64,000 nt of DNA from Macrosoma leucophasiata (GCA_036365455.1 JAWQUS010000023.1:5146001-5210000), one strand, 5' to 3'. Shown: positions 21,185 to 34,046, counted from the stretch's first letter. The notes: a model not told the origin generated them from the letters alone. Made by a program: numbers and translations.

Positions 21185-22236
21185 ATAAAAATCCCGTATC
21201 ACAGTGTTTGTTATCCTCCGAAACGGCTTGATTTCTTTTTATGAAATCTTTTCTATATATTTGCTGTCTGAGAATATTTCATAGGCTATTTTTTAAATCG
21301 CTAAGGCAGTTCTAATATCACCGGTACATTTAGTCTCTATATCGACGCCTTATAGTGAAAACCTCGTATGTGTAAAATAAGTAACTTTTCAGGAGGACGA
21401 AAAAACTGCGTATAGAAAAATTTTCGTATGGGATCGTTTATGTTGGTTTATTCATTTATATGAAAATTTAGCCCGCTTTTATATCCAGAACTGTTACATT
21501 CTGTAAGATTGTTCGAAAGCCATAAAATGCTACTTGACTGCTAAAAAAACTCGACCTATAGCGAGCAAGTACCAGGTCTTCATGGATAGGAAGAGAATAG
21601 AAATCGTTTATTTTGACAATCTTTTTTTATAATTTATTTTTTTACGATAATCATCTAACTGTTTTACAATAACCATATTTTTTACGATAATCATCTTATT
21701 TTTTTTCCTATTTTGGAAAACGCAAATTTATTTACGTACAGTAGGATGCACTCAAGAAATAAATTATCTAATACCGAACAATACATTCCTGGTATTGAAG
21801 AAAGAAGAAGAAGAAAAGAAGAAAAATACTTTATTCGGTATTGACGGCTAACTGACAGATGCGAGTGTTTACGAGGTTCTCAATTACTGTCATAGGGAGC
21901 GCCAAAGGTATCAAATTGACAAATTAGTGAGATAAGGGTGTGCCTTTCGAGGTATTCTTCATGTAAACGCAATAAAAAAATTTTAGCAAAAATGCATTCC
22001 CGAGGTTTTTACTATAAGGCGACGATATATAAAAAGAAAAGTCCTGATTTTAAATTTGATTTTATTGAGTGGGTCAGAACTGTCGGGTTAGAAAGGGCCG
22101 AAGGCAACATATCAACGCCCAATGTAAGACCTTGGACCAAAAAACTAACTGCGGTTGTTTTTACGACGTGACGTAGACGAGGAATAAGAAGAGATTTTTC
22201 GAAATGTATCTGATAAGAAGGTACCTCGGTACTACT
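21185..22236. other. No gene recognised
   Basis: AT-rich DNA upstream of the receptor. A short direct repeat of TTTTACGATAATCATCT occurs at 21647-21690. A 77-residue frame at 21938-22171 has no recognisable domain and no clear coding context. Confidence 0.35.
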
Positions 22237-22396
22237 GCCTCGGTAGCCTAGTGGTAGCAGGCAACTACTACTATGCTGAGGTCCTGAGTTCGATTCCCGG
22301 GTAGGGAAGGGTTATCAGAGATAATGGTGTAAAGTCCTTTATCTCTGGTTCTATTGGGATTTTTCCATTTTCTGGAAATTTCCCAGTAGTAGTAAT
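22237..22396 (+). repeat. SINE T1, 5' half
   Basis: tRNA-like head GCCTCGGTAGCCTAGTGGTA with B-box-like GAGTTCGATTCCCGG, then TTTATCTCTGGTTCTATTGG and GGAAATTTCCC. Confidence 0.65.
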
Positions 22397-22865
22397 AGCG
22401 GTCCAAACCGGCTTCGGACGGGTACAATATTGGTACAAACATAATATTGCGGCTATAAATGGACATGTACGCCATTGTACGCTATCCTATCTTTCAAGTT
22501 GCACACATCAAACTGCACACAGTTTGCAAAATTTGATTAAAATCGGTTAAGTAGTTTAGGAGTCCATCGCAGACAAAATTTATATATATTAAGAACAAGA
22601 TTGTATAGATTGATTTCAATAAAACTGAACGTCCCTGACATAAAGCGTCAGGGTTCGAAAGAGAGTACTAAATTGGAACGAAAAAATCAAATAATCTTGT
22701 ATTTATAACCGAAATGTTTTCCCGAGCGACATCCCACGTATTCAACTTGGGTTCAAGTCGTTCAAGTTCATTTCGAGCGATGTTTAGGTATGTAAAATAT
22801 TAATAAACTTTGGGATAAACTTTGTATTTCGCGCGTGATTTCAACGTGACTCGGAATATCATAAA

Positions 22866-23072
22866 CTAGCGGCCCGGCCCGGCTTTGCACGGGTACAATA
22901 TGACCTACATTACTGCTATTATAATAAAATATATATATAGCACTCCTGAATGGTAGGTATAGCTTTCGGTTTGTTAAAGAATTTTTATGATCGGTTCAGT
23001 ATTTCCGAAGATTAGCCCCTACAAACAAACAGACAAAGTTAGGAACTTTAGCTATTAATAATATTAGTATTT
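22866..23072 (-). mobile_element. Helitron-like element
   Basis: CTAGCGGCCCGGCCCGGCTT end, GGTTCAGTATTTCCGAAGAT core and AATAATATTAGTATT at the other end. Confidence 0.58.
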
Positions 23073-23204
23073 AGAGATAGTAGATAAGTACAATGTGTGA
23101 AAAAGAAACTTTCGGGAACTGCTACTGGAATAACGACACGTCACATAAGTTTAAAACTAAATAATTAAATATGAATAAATTAAAATTAATAATAATATAT
23201 ACTT

Positions 23205-26200
23205 ACGATAATTTCAAATATCGATTATAATATCGATTATAAAACTAATGGATTTCAACATAGATTATTTTTAATATCGATTACAATTTCAAATATCGAT
23301 TATGTTAATATCGATTAAAATATCGATAATTTCAAATATCGATTATCGTATCGATTAAAATATCGATTTGTATATCGATTATCATATCGATAATTTAAAT
23401 ATCGATTATGTTAAATATCGATTAAAATATCGATTTTAACATCGATTATCATTTCGTTTTTATATCGATTTAAATATCGATTATAATATCGGTTTTTATA
23501 TCGATTTTAATATCGATTTAAATATCGATTATAATATCGATTAAAATATCGATTATAATATCGATTATTTCGAATATCGATTATGTTAAATATCGATTAT
23601 AATATCAATTATAAAGCTTATGGATTTAAATATAGATTATTTTCAAAATCGATTTTAATATCGATTATCATATCGATAATTTCAAATATCGATTATGTTA
23701 AATATCGATTAAAATATCGATTTTAATATCGATTATCATATCGATAATTTAAATCGATATTTAACATAATCGATATTTGATATTATCGATATTATAATCG
23801 ATATTTAAATCGATATTTAAATCGATATTAAAATCGATATTTTAATCGATTTTAAAACTGATGTATTTAAATAGCGATTATTTTCAAAATCGATTAAAAT
23901 ATTAATTCAAATATCGATTTTTATATCGATTTTAATATCGATAATTTAAATATCGATTATGTTAAATATCGATTAAAATATCGATTTTAACATCGATTAT
24001 CATTTCGTTTTTATATCGATTAAAATATCGATTTTAACATCGATTATCATTTCGTTTTTATATCGATTTAAATATCGATTATAATATCTGTTTTTATTTC
24101 GATTTTAATATCGATTATCATATCGAGTCAAATATCGATAACAATATCGATTAAAATATCGATTTTAATATCGATTATAAAACTTAAGGAATTAAATATC
24201 GATTATTTTCAATATCGATTAAAAAAATATCATTTAAAATATCGATTATAATATCGATAATAATAGCGATTTTAATATCGTTTATTTAAAATATTGAATA
24301 ATTTTCAAAATCGATTTTAATATCGATTATCAAATCGATAATTTCGATTTTAATATCGATTATAATATCGAAATCGATTTCAAACATCGATTTTTATATC
24401 GATTTATATAATATCGGTTATAAAACTTATGGATTTAAATATCGATTATTTTCAATTTCGATTATAATATCAATTAAAATAGCGATTATGTTAAATATCG
24501 ATTAAAATATCGATTTTAATATCGATTATAATTTCGTTTTTAATATCGATCTTTATATCGATTATAATATCGATTATAGAACTTATGGATTTCAATATCG
24601 ATTATTTTCAATATCGATAATAATTTCAAATATCGATTATGTTAATATCGATTAAAATATCGATAATGTCAAATATCGATTATAATATCGATTTTAATAT
24701 CGATTATAATATCGATTATAAAACTTATGGATTTAAATATCGATTATTTTCAATATCGATTAAAATATCATTTTAAATATCGATTTATATATCGATAATA
24801 TAATCGATTATAATATCAATTATAAAACTTATGGATTTAAATATAGATTAATTTCAAAATCGATTTTAATATCGATTATCATATCGATAATTTCAAATAT
24901 CGGTTATGTTAAATATCGATTAAAATATCGATTAAAATATCGATCATCATATCGATAATTTCAAATATCGATTATGTTAATATCGATTAAAATATTGATA
25001 ATTTCAAATATCGATTATAATATCGATTTAAATATCGATTATAATATCGATTAAAATATCGATTATAATATCGATTATTTCGAATATCGATTATGTTAAA
25101 TATCGATTTTAATATCGATTATCATATCGATAATTTCAAATATCGCTTATGTTCAATAACGATTAAAATATCTGTTTTAATATCGATTATAATATCAATT
25201 ATAAAACTTATGGATTTAAATATAGATTATTTTCAAAATCGATTTTAATATCGATTATCATATCGATAATTTCAAATATCGATTATGTTAAATATCGATT
25301 AAAATATCGATAATTTCAAATATCGATTATAATATCGATGATAATATCGATATTTGAAATTATCGATATGATAATCGATATTAAAATCGATATTTTAATC
25401 GATATAAAATTCGATATTTTAATCGATATTTAACATAATCGATATTATAATCGATATTTTAATCGATATTATTTTCAATATCGATTAAAATATTAATTCA
25501 AATATCGATTTTTATATCGATTTTACTATCGATTATCATATCGATAATTTCAATATCGATTATGTTAAATATCGATTAAAATGTCGATTTTAATATCGAT
25601 TATCATTTCGTTTTTATATCGATTATAATATCGGTTTTTATATCGATTTTAATATCGATTTAAATATCGATTATCATATCGATAATTTCAAATATCGATT
25701 ATAATATCGATTATGTTAAATATCGATTTTAATATCGATTAAAATATCGATTTTAATATCGATTAAAATATCGATTATCATATCGATAATTTCAAATATC
25801 GATTTTAAATATCGATATTTTAATCGTTATTTAACTTAATCGATATTTGAAATTATCGATATGATAATCGATATTTAAATCGATATTTAACATAATCGAT
25901 ATGATAATCGATATTAAAATCGATATAAAAACCGATATTATAATCGAATAAAATATTAAATATCGATTATCATATCGATAATTTCAAATATCGATTATAA
26001 TATCGATTATAAAACTAATGGATTTCAACATCGATTATTTTAATATCGATAACAATTTCAAATATCGATTATGTTAATATCGATTAAAATATCGATAATT
26101 TCAAATATCGATTATCGTATCGATTAAAATATCGATTTTTATATCGATTATCATATCGATAATTTAAATATCGATTATGTTAAATATCGATTTTAACATC

Positions 26201-26262
26201 GATTATCATTTCGTTTTTATATCGATTTAAATATCGATTATAATATCGGTTTTTATATTTAA
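23205..26262. repeat. ~3-kb degenerate ATCGAT tandem array
   Basis: A palindromic ATCGAT hexamer recurs roughly every 10-14 bp, in words such as AATATCGATTA, AAATATCGATTATG and TATCGATAATTTCA, separated by A/T-only spacers. Non-repeat signposts (AAAACTTATGGATTTAAATA; ATCATTTCGTTTTTATATCG) recur at intervals and reveal longer duplicated blocks. Some blocks are inverted (AATCGATATTT orientation) near 23750-23870, 25345-25470 and 25810-25945. No ORF. The core contains many TATCGATA words, the Drosophila DREF site, and CGATA, the BEAF-32 core. Confidence 0.9.
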
Positions 26263-26325
26263 TAGAATACAAAAGAAAATAAAAACAAAACACTTTTTTT
26301 GCCACTTTCATTAAAATAAATAAAA

Positions 26326-26385
26326 AACTTCACGCCTGTAATCCCCGAAGGGGTAGGCAGAGGTAAATGCAGGTATTCAAGCATT
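26326..26385 (-). repeat. SINE T1 3'-end fragment
   Basis: ACTTCACGCCTGTAATCCCC, then GAAGGGGTAGGCAGAGG, is the T1 3' terminus, directly after the ATCGAT array. Confidence 0.6.
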
Positions 26386-26784
26386 TTTCAAGAAAACGAT
26401 TTAATAATTTACACCAACAAAAAGTAGAAATATCAACAAACAGTTTTTATGCCAATGGATAACATCCTGTCCTAATTTTTTTCCTCTTATCTGAAACATA
26501 TCTGCCCTGACCTTGACAGCTGTAAACAGTAGATTAGAAAACTTTTACGATCGTCGGAAAAATACGAGTAATAAAATAATAACGATTGTTTACAATTAAC
26601 TTATCATCAAGCAATCAAGCACCTTCCTTGTAATAGTTCGAATGTCAATAAAGAATGTATACAAAAAACCGGCCAATCGCGAGACGGACGCACACGGAGA
26701 GTTCCGTACAAATAAAAAAGCAATTAATATTTATTTTTTCTAACGAAAAAAGGGTAGGAAAACCTTATCTCTGGAGTTGTAAGA

Positions 26785-27036
26785 CTTTGCTTGACATGTA
26801 TGTTAAGTGATGACTTCAGCCTATAGTCATCTACACAAAAACCAGTAATAAAACCAAAATGCAGATGCGTAACCACCCCTAAGACCTTAATTGTTATGTC
26901 TCTGTGATAGTTATTACGGGGCCATCCATACCATCTAACCGAAACACGATAGCGCTGAACACTACCATTTGGCAGCACATACTGCGGTGGTGCCTACGCC
27001 TTCGAGTCCCTACACTGGAACTCTACCGCCAGTAAA
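26785..27036 (-). repeat. Family G repeat, diverged
   Basis: TGATGACTTCAGCCTATAG, AACACGATAGCGCTGAACAC and CTCTACCGCCAGTAAAG place it in the older subfamily. Confidence 0.62.
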
Positions 27037-27171
27037 GTAAGTCCTTATACATCGAAATATTATGTCAAAGATAGAAAGAAAGAGAGAAAGATTTTTGGCT
27101 AACAATAATTACATACTACCAATCATAACATGTAGTATGTCACGACCTCTTATTTCAATTACTGCTTAATG

Positions 27172-27745
27172 ACAACAACAACAACAGCAATACTCTTTAT
27201 TGTACATCACATCACCATAAGCAATAATACTTACATAAATACCGTACATAATGCTGTACTTACTCCAACGCTTTTATATGGAAGCGAGAGCTGGGTATGC
27301 AGGAAAGAGCATGAAAGTAAGTTGAACGCGGTCGAGATGAGATCTTTGCGCAAGATCTGCGGTGTGTCACTCACCGATCGCGTTCGTAATGAAGATGTAA
27401 GAAAGAGACTTTGTGTGAATGATAGTATCGGTGTAAAAATGAAAAAGGCATGCTCCGATGGTTCGGGCATATGGAAAGAATGTCGAATGAGCGAATGACT
27501 AAACAGATATACAATGCGAATGTGGATGGTTGCAGAGGACCAGGAAGACCAAGACTGACCTACCATGACCAAATAGGTCGAGTTCTGTCTGATGGTGGGG
27601 TCAAAAGTCTTAGGAATCGGCGTGCATGTATGAAGAGAATGATGAAGGTAGACGAGGCACGAGAGGTTTGTCAGAACCGGGATATCTGGCGCTCTACACT
27701 CTCTGCCTACCCCGTTAGGGACCTGGCGTGAAGATACAACAACAA
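27172..27745 (+). pseudogene. LINE 3' half (RTE-like RT C-terminus), 5'-truncated
   Basis: From about 27250 the translation reads AVLTPTLLYGSESW and RSLRKICGVSLTDRVRNEDV. After a frame change near 27440 it reads MLRWFGHMERMSNERMTKQI, GCRGPGRPRLTYHDQI and finally LSAYPVRDLA, then a stop. These are typical of the RT C-terminal region and following domain of RTE-group LINEs. The 3' end (CCCGTTAGGGACCTGGCGTG) is followed by an (AAC)n tail. Fragments of this 3' end are at 28517, 48585 and 51447. Confidence 0.68.
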
Positions 27746-27906
27746 CTTACATAAAGAGTACTTTAATTGACTGCCTGATCGCTAAACGGCGATATCTTCC
27801 AAATAACCATTAGTTGAGTAAATCGCTATTAAAATACAATAACGTGGGATGTACCTACTTATTGCAAACTATACAAGTTTCTAGAGAGAAATTGTACCGC
27901 CTCTTA

Positions 27907-28128
27907 TCTATACTTCTATACTTAATATTATTAAGCTGAGGAGTTTGTTTGTTTGTATGTTTGCTTGAACGCGCTAATCTCAGGAACTAGAGGTACGATT
28001 TAAAAAAATATTTCAGTGTTAGATAGCCCATTTATCGAGGAAGGATTTAGGCTATATAACATCACGGTAGAATGAATAGGAGAGGGTAGGTAACATTGCA
28101 ACCGTGCGAAGCCGGGGCGGGCCGCTAG
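27907..28128 (+). mobile_element. Helitron-like element, TC...CTAG
   Basis: TCTATACTTCTATACTTAAT start, TTTATCGAGGAAGGATTTAG inside, and GCGAAGCCGGGGCGGGCCGC before TAG and a T. Confidence 0.62.
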
Positions 28129-28516
28129 TATGTCATATATCCCTCACTACGCCCTAACCCGAGGATCGGACCCGCAGTGGTCCCTCGCAGTTAGATGGAA
28201 AAATTTACTGCTTTTACCCAAATTTTGGCATAAAAGCTCACGTTCAGACAAACAGAAAAATCGGGCCTAAAGTGATCCTAAAATATGCCTTTTTCCCTCC
28301 GGAACCCTAAATGTATAGTTGACTCGACAACGCAACCATCTACCAAGTATATACACAGAATTATCATCCAATTACTGGAGGTCAGAAGATCGCCGCAAAT
28401 TATTATAAATCAGAATTGACGGCTTGGTTTTACATTTCACATTATAATAACGAAACAAATGAAAATGTAATTTTAAATGTTGTTGTTCAAATAAAATAAA
28501 CAATTAGATTTGTGTT

Positions 28517-28800
28517 TGCATGAATGATGAATGTAGAAGAATCACGGGAAGTGTGTGTCAGGATCGGAATATCTTTTTTTTATGTCGGAAGGTTGACAGA
28601 CAAGCAATCGGGCCACCTGATGGAAAGTGGTCACCATCGCCTATGAACATTTGCAACACCAGGGGAGTTGCCAATGCGCTGCCAGCCCTGAAGGACTCTT
28701 TTGATGCCATTTTTAAAGAACCCGATGTTGTAGCATCTGGCGCTCCACACTCTCTGCCTACCCCGTAAGGGACTTGGCGTGAAGATACATACATACGTAC
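28517..28800 (+). repeat. RTE-like LINE 3' end interrupted by a poly-T-led repeat
   Basis: TGAATGATGAATGTAGAAGA and TGTCAGGATCGGAATATC are LINE-like. The stretch TTTTTTTATGTCGGAAGGTT to TTTTGATGCCA interrupts it, after which TCTCTGCCTACCCCGTAAGG and a (CATA)n tail complete the LINE end. The inserted repeat recurs at 63883-64000. Confidence 0.55.
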
Positions 28801-30134
28801 AAATATTTATACTATCAAGATTTTTTCGAAGACGTCACTTCAAAATCCACCTTTAGAATAATTTCATTTTTAAACATCAAACACATAATAAAGATCTACC
28901 AATGAACAACAATGGCTTATTAATTTACTTCAACATCTTTTTTTAATGTTTCTGTGTCCCGTGGGTATTAAGAATTAAATAAAAAAGTTAGTTTTTTATC
29001 TCATGAAGTGTGTGAATGCTGTAACCCATTTTTTTTTTTTTTTTGCTATATTATTTTATATTTTTAGGCACGATTTCACCAGATTCGAATAAATAGTCGG
29101 TACATAAATTAGCGATCAGTATTTTTCATTTAAGGTGAAAGTGTCGAAAAGTCGAATAAAGTGCTGTTAATGCTAGTTCCGTTATTTACAGTATAGATAA
29201 ATAGAATTTACTATTTACAAATTCGATAACCTGTTAAAGAGAAGAGACAATAAACTTTAAAGTAGTCTGTCACAGAACTGCACTCTTGTAACCCTGGCTC
29301 AATCCAACCCTTACTGTTGTCAACAGCCTTACCTATCTTTACTGACAATGGGGTGGATGAAATAAAGGGATTGTCAAAACAGTGTTAGAGGTCTTGAGAG
29401 GTACATTGGAATGAATGTATACTGTTATTAGATAGATGAACCAATTAACAAAACAAATGGAATACTCCAATAAAACAATGATAATTAATTTGTACACGTG
29501 ACCATTACAGGTTTCAAATACACATGAGGGATATCCATTGAACTGAATGGAGCTGATAACTTTGTTCTTGTTTGTGTAACATACCTAATTGCTATGAAAC
29601 TCAATCCACGGAGTTTGTTCTACAATATTGTGTTTCGATAAAAGTTCCTGAAATCCGTACGCATTACTCGATTACGATTCGGACTATATTAAACTTGGCG
29701 AACTTTTGATAGATATCACTTTACTTTTTTTTATCATTGTTTATTTCCAGGGCTATATAAGTTATAATACTTATGCACATTTTATCAATTTATCTTAGTA
29801 CGTTATTTTTATTTAAGGCAATATGATAAACGGTAGAGTGGCAGCAATTTTAATATAATTATGGTATGTTTTTAGTATTGATGTAACGTTTTTAAGAAAC
29901 GTAAATCCTTTCCTTGAATTCATGCAATAAAATATATGACTTTCTAGCCATAATTAAATACATGCAACCTATGCTGCACTGAATAAAGAAAGTCCCTCAA
30001 CCCTAAAACAAACATGTATTAAACATGTTTGTTTTAGGGATGAGAAATTTAAAAAAATTATAGTTTTGATTAAGTTTAATTATATGATAAAACATTCAAC
30101 ACTTTTCATACTCTATCATTCATATCTTCATAAC
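28801..30134. other. No gene recognised
   Basis: AT-rich sequence with homopolymer runs. The only distinct object is the perfect hairpin listed separately at 30001-30039. Confidence 0.35.
30001..30039. repeat. Perfect 17-bp-arm hairpin
   Basis: CCCTAAAACAAACATGT, ATTAA loop, then the exact complement. Confidence 0.75.
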
Positions 30135-30410
30135 TGCCTCGGTAGCCTAGTGGTAGCAGGCCACTACTACAACGCTGAGGTCCTTGATTCGATGCCCGGG
30201 TAGGGGGTTATCAGAGATAATGATGTAAAGTCCTTTATCTCTGGTTTTATTGGGATTTTTCCATTTTCTGGAAATTTCCCAGGACCTCGAAGTTTGGTAA
30301 TGTGCCCGGAGATGTCAATGTGCAAACAGGCTCGCCATGTGTTACATGGGCCAAAACGTAACCGGCGAATCGTGGGTGTTTGCATGTATGCTTAAATTTA
30401 CCTATATCTC
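30135..30410 (+). repeat. SINE T1, near full length
   Basis: GCCTCGGTAGCCTAGTGGTA head, TTTATCTCTGGTTTTATTGG, GGAAATTTCCCAGGACC and CCGGCGAATCGTGGGTGTTT. The distal 3' end is missing. Confidence 0.7.
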
Positions 30411-31036
30411 ATTAAAATAGTCCACACTAATTTCTTTTACATTCGACACATTCATTATTCTTCAGAAAATAAATTAATTAATAGACTGCTTGTTTGGCGT
30501 GTGGTTTACTGCTTAAGTGTTTGATAAATAAATAAAAAATATGTAAAAACGATTAATTTGAAATTAGACGCAACAATCAAACCGTGTCGACCACGGTAAG
30601 ATAAACAGAAGCCATAAAATATTGGGGACGATGAAATCTTGGTAGTAAAATATCAAATATGGCCGATAACCTCCGCATTGTATCAAGTATCCGTTTCGGA
30701 GGTTGTCAACAAATTTTTTTGGTGTGAGTCGAGATGAAGAATAACTTGGCAACGGGATTCCATTACAATTGTTTATTGATGCTTTTCATAATTTTATTTC
30801 TTAGGCATTCACCACTGTGAAATATAAATAAGTATACCTAGTTTGTTAGATAAACGTAATATCACGTTTGAATTGAAATGTAATAGTATTTAAAGAACAG
30901 TTCTCTGAGTAGTTAGGTGCCTACATCAAAACCATACTCTTAATAATACACCAATAGAAGTAGGCAAGATACAAAATTGGACATGCACAATTGGCGGCCT
31001 TATTGGCATTTGTGCATGTTACGCGCTGCAATCCCT

Positions 31037-31192
31037 GAGTTGTTTTGCCCCTATTATAGTTATTACGGGGCCTACATTACCATCTAACCGAAACAATTGT
31101 GCTGAACACTAACTACTATTTGGCGGTAACCATAAGATTAAAATTACCATTAGATTAAGGTAGCGCGGTGGTATCCACGCCCTCGAGCTCCA
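31037..31192 (-). repeat. Family G repeat, degenerate
   Basis: TTATTACGGGGCCTACATTA, GTGCTGAACACTA and GCGGTGGTATCCACGCCCTC can be recognised. Confidence 0.5.
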
Positions 31193-31197
31193 AAGAT

Positions 31198-31442
31198 ATA
31201 ATGGCAACCCTTGATACGTCAAACTGCTGGGCACGAGTCTCTCCCCTTCTTGGGAGGAGGACTGGAGCTTATTCCACCACGCTGCTCCAATGGGTGTTGG
31301 TGGAGAAAAGGGTTAGTGGCCAACCCGCTGTCGGAGGTTTTCGAACCGCCCATAAGGCTTCCGGCTTTTAATTTGCCACTAGCGGTCACCCATCGCACAC
31401 CCGAACGCGCCCGTATCGCTTAACCGAGTAGATCGTTTCCGA
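31198..31442 (-). mobile_element. 5S-derived SINE, second copy
   Basis: On the complement the 5S-like head reads GGTTAAGCGATACGGGCGCG, then GCGATGGGTGACCGCTAGTG. The tail side, ATAATGGCAACCC, is at 31198. It is shorter inside than the copy at 9563. Confidence 0.7.
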
Positions 31443-31867
31443 TCTATTAAATTTAAGAATGCTGATCTGCTCTGATACTTAAGCTATGACCCAAATGACT
31501 ATCGAGATGATTCCCTGGGTAGATATAATAACTTATTAGAGGATAGGCAATATAAAATATTCCCCAAATTTCCTAACAGATAGGTAAAGATTGCGCGAAT
31601 AAGTACTTTAGTAAATATAGGTCAACGGAATAAGTAGGAATAAATGGTTCAATTTACTCCAGTCACGTAGATAAGTAATTACCGCGATTTCTCTCCAAGG
31701 AGACCGGTGAATGGTAAGGTACTACGAAATAAGTTTTTACAGCGGTTATACAAAAAGAAACTTGCATAAATAAATAAGATAAGTTTGCATTGTCTACAAA
31801 GAGTTAATATCGCACAACAGTCAGCGAAGGATTTAAATGCAATGGTTTTATTTGATACCTAGGTATG

Positions 31868-32480
31868 TTTTTAGGGTTCCGTAGTAAACAAGGAACCCTT
31901 ATTATTTCGCCATGTTCGTCTGTCTGTCTGTCTCTCCGTCCGCTGTTTAGCGCAAAAACTGTTAGTACTAGAGACTTGAAATTTGGCACAAATATTCACC
32001 TTAATCACACACTATGACACACTACAAAGTGGTAGAATAAAAACGTGAAAAAGGGTATATATAACGCACTGATACTTTTTCATTTTTCGTTTTCTGTATA
32101 GTGTGGGATATTATTAGATAAGTCTTTCAAAAATGTAGGGTTGTGCTAAAATCATTTTTCGATTTAGTTAACTGTTCGTGACTTATTAATGCCAATTTTT
32201 GTTAGAGTCAAGTGTCCCCCCCTCTACCAACTAAACGGTTGTTGTTAGAAATTCAAACGTAGCTATACTGCAATAGTAGCTACATAATATGAAATTAAAA
32301 GGAAAACTATCACACTTAAGTTGGCTTCACAAGTTTGCGAGTAATAGTCGACAAAATGTATTTTACTCGAAAATTTTGAAGAACTCCATAGAAAGTATTT
32401 ATTAATATTTTCATAACATAATTCAAATCAAAAAACTACGAAACCCTACTACACGTGACCCGACACGCACTTGACCGGTT
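31868..32480 (+). repeat. GTTCCG-type long lepidopteran repeat
   Basis: Starts TTTTTAGGGTTCCGTAGTAA, then CAAGGAACCC, a (TGTC)n tract, GAGACTTGAAATTTGGCACA, and ends CCCGACACGCACTTGACCGG. No ORF. Reverse-oriented relatives lie at 35509-35884 and 51536-52170. Confidence 0.62.
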
Positions 32481-33344
32481 TCCATTTCTAGCATTTAAAG
32501 AGTTGAAAACGGTTTATGTCGACTTCTGGCAAAGCTACGAGTCTTACCGAAATAGTTAAATGGAAAAGTTGTTGGAAATAAAAAGATCCCTTCTATACTT
32601 TTATATTTGCAATTGTCATCACATAACCTCCATATTTATACAAAAAAAAAAAATGGCTTTTGGTTTTCTTTTTTTTTATCTCCCACAATCATTGTTTTTT
32701 CACCAATCTTGGTAAAAACTTCCTTTTTTCATACATAGTCTGTTGACTCATATTGTTTAGCGGAAAAATTCAAGTTACATTAAAATGTTTATATGTTGAA
32801 GTATTTTTAAAATGGGTGTATCAAAGAGCTTCTCTCTTCAAAGAACTGTCAGCGATAGACATGCCAAGTTTTCATTGAAAATTTATTAAGCGTTGTTTGA
32901 AAGTAAATCGACAACAGTGACTCGATTTTCAACTAATTACAGACTTTGGTGATCGATGTTGGCAATATAAAAGGTTTATGTGCTGAATCATGTAATCATG
33001 TCGGCTTGCCCGCGAACAAAAACAATGTATTCCTATAAACAGTGGTTCTCTTTGTTACAATATATAAGCTTACATTTCGGTTGAAAAATTATTTGTTCAT
33101 AAACTTGCAATGCTCGTAGACCGATGAATTTATCTATTATTTATGTATTAAGTAACATTTGACAAGATAATTAGAAGATTATTGTATTATGTAACATTTG
33201 ACAAGATAAATAAGCAGTCTACTGAAATGAAAAGTGTAATCAATACACGTATTCAGTCGGTCACGACCGATAGGTGAGACTGAATTCTACCGAATAGAAA
33301 AGAGAATAGTTATGATACGAAAATTGTTCTAGTTCACTAGGGGC
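32481..33344. other. No gene recognised
   Basis: AT-rich DNA. A tandem pair of GTAACATTTGACAAGATAA units lies at about 33149-33210. Confidence 0.35.
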
Positions 33345-33420
33345 GAGATTCACAGACCGCACTACGGGTTCTAAGCATACTTTGCTCAAAGTAAAGTCGT
33401 AGTGCGATCTGTGAATCTCA
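33345..33420. mobile_element. Short palindromic element
   Basis: GAGATTCACAGACCGCACTA and its near-perfect complement GTAGTGCGATCTGTGAATCT bracket a 30-bp centre. Confidence 0.6.
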
Positions 33421-33899
33421 CTATAAGTGACCACTAGCTTGTCTTGCGTTGACTTTGCATTGCCAACGCGCTATTCCCAAGTGGACCGCGCGCCGTCCGC
33501 GAGTGGTTCACTTATAACATCGCGTCGTGCTCCCGTGGACTACCCGATTACAACAAGTGGACGCCGTAAACCGAGACGGTGCTGGTCGGGTGCCGGGTGG
33601 CTGTGGTGAGCTGTGAGCCTAATCCGTTAATACCTCAAATGTCTTGAACACTCGGTCGGTGTGTTCAGGTGTAATAGATTGGTAGTTTATGTTGTTCTTA
33701 TGATATAACTGTTACGCAGAAATAACATTGTTTGTTGAATATTCATTGTTATTTGCTCACTTTGTTATCGTTAAGACAACTGGTCTCCAAGTTTACAGTC
33801 AATTTCAAGGTTGTGTTTAAAATCAGGTAGTTGCTAACCCTTTGTTTAAATATCAACTGCCTCAGGTGTTTAGGTTAAACGCTGGTATTTAGTGATAGT

Positions 33900-34046
33900 A
33901 GGTTATTCATTTTGCTGCCCGAAGAGATATTATGACGCTTTCAACACAACCCAAAGGTTGACTGGTTGAAAATACCATGTCATGGAGCATTAAGTCCACC
34001 TTATGTACCTTTTTGTGTTCATTAAAGTTAAATAAATAAATGTATA
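33900..34046 (+). repeat. LINE 3'-end fragment
   Basis: GGAGCATTAAGTCCACCTTA, TGTACCTTTTTGTG and an (AAAT)n tail parallel the 3' end of the LINE at 15236-15618 (GGCATTAAGTCCGCC...). Confidence 0.5.

Noticed and set aside
21938..22171. 77-residue open frame upstream of the receptor
   Set aside because: Some ordinary-looking composition but no recognisable domain, promoter or splice context; left uncalled.
22237..22310. Possible functional tRNA genes at the SINE T1 heads (also 30135, 36605)
   Set aside because: Only A/B-box-like similarity; arms do not fold as a full tRNA and a SINE body follows directly.
23205..26262. Possible CRISPR-like array
   Set aside because: Units are ~6-bp palindromes with irregular A/T spacers in a eukaryotic genome; no constant repeat or unique spacers.
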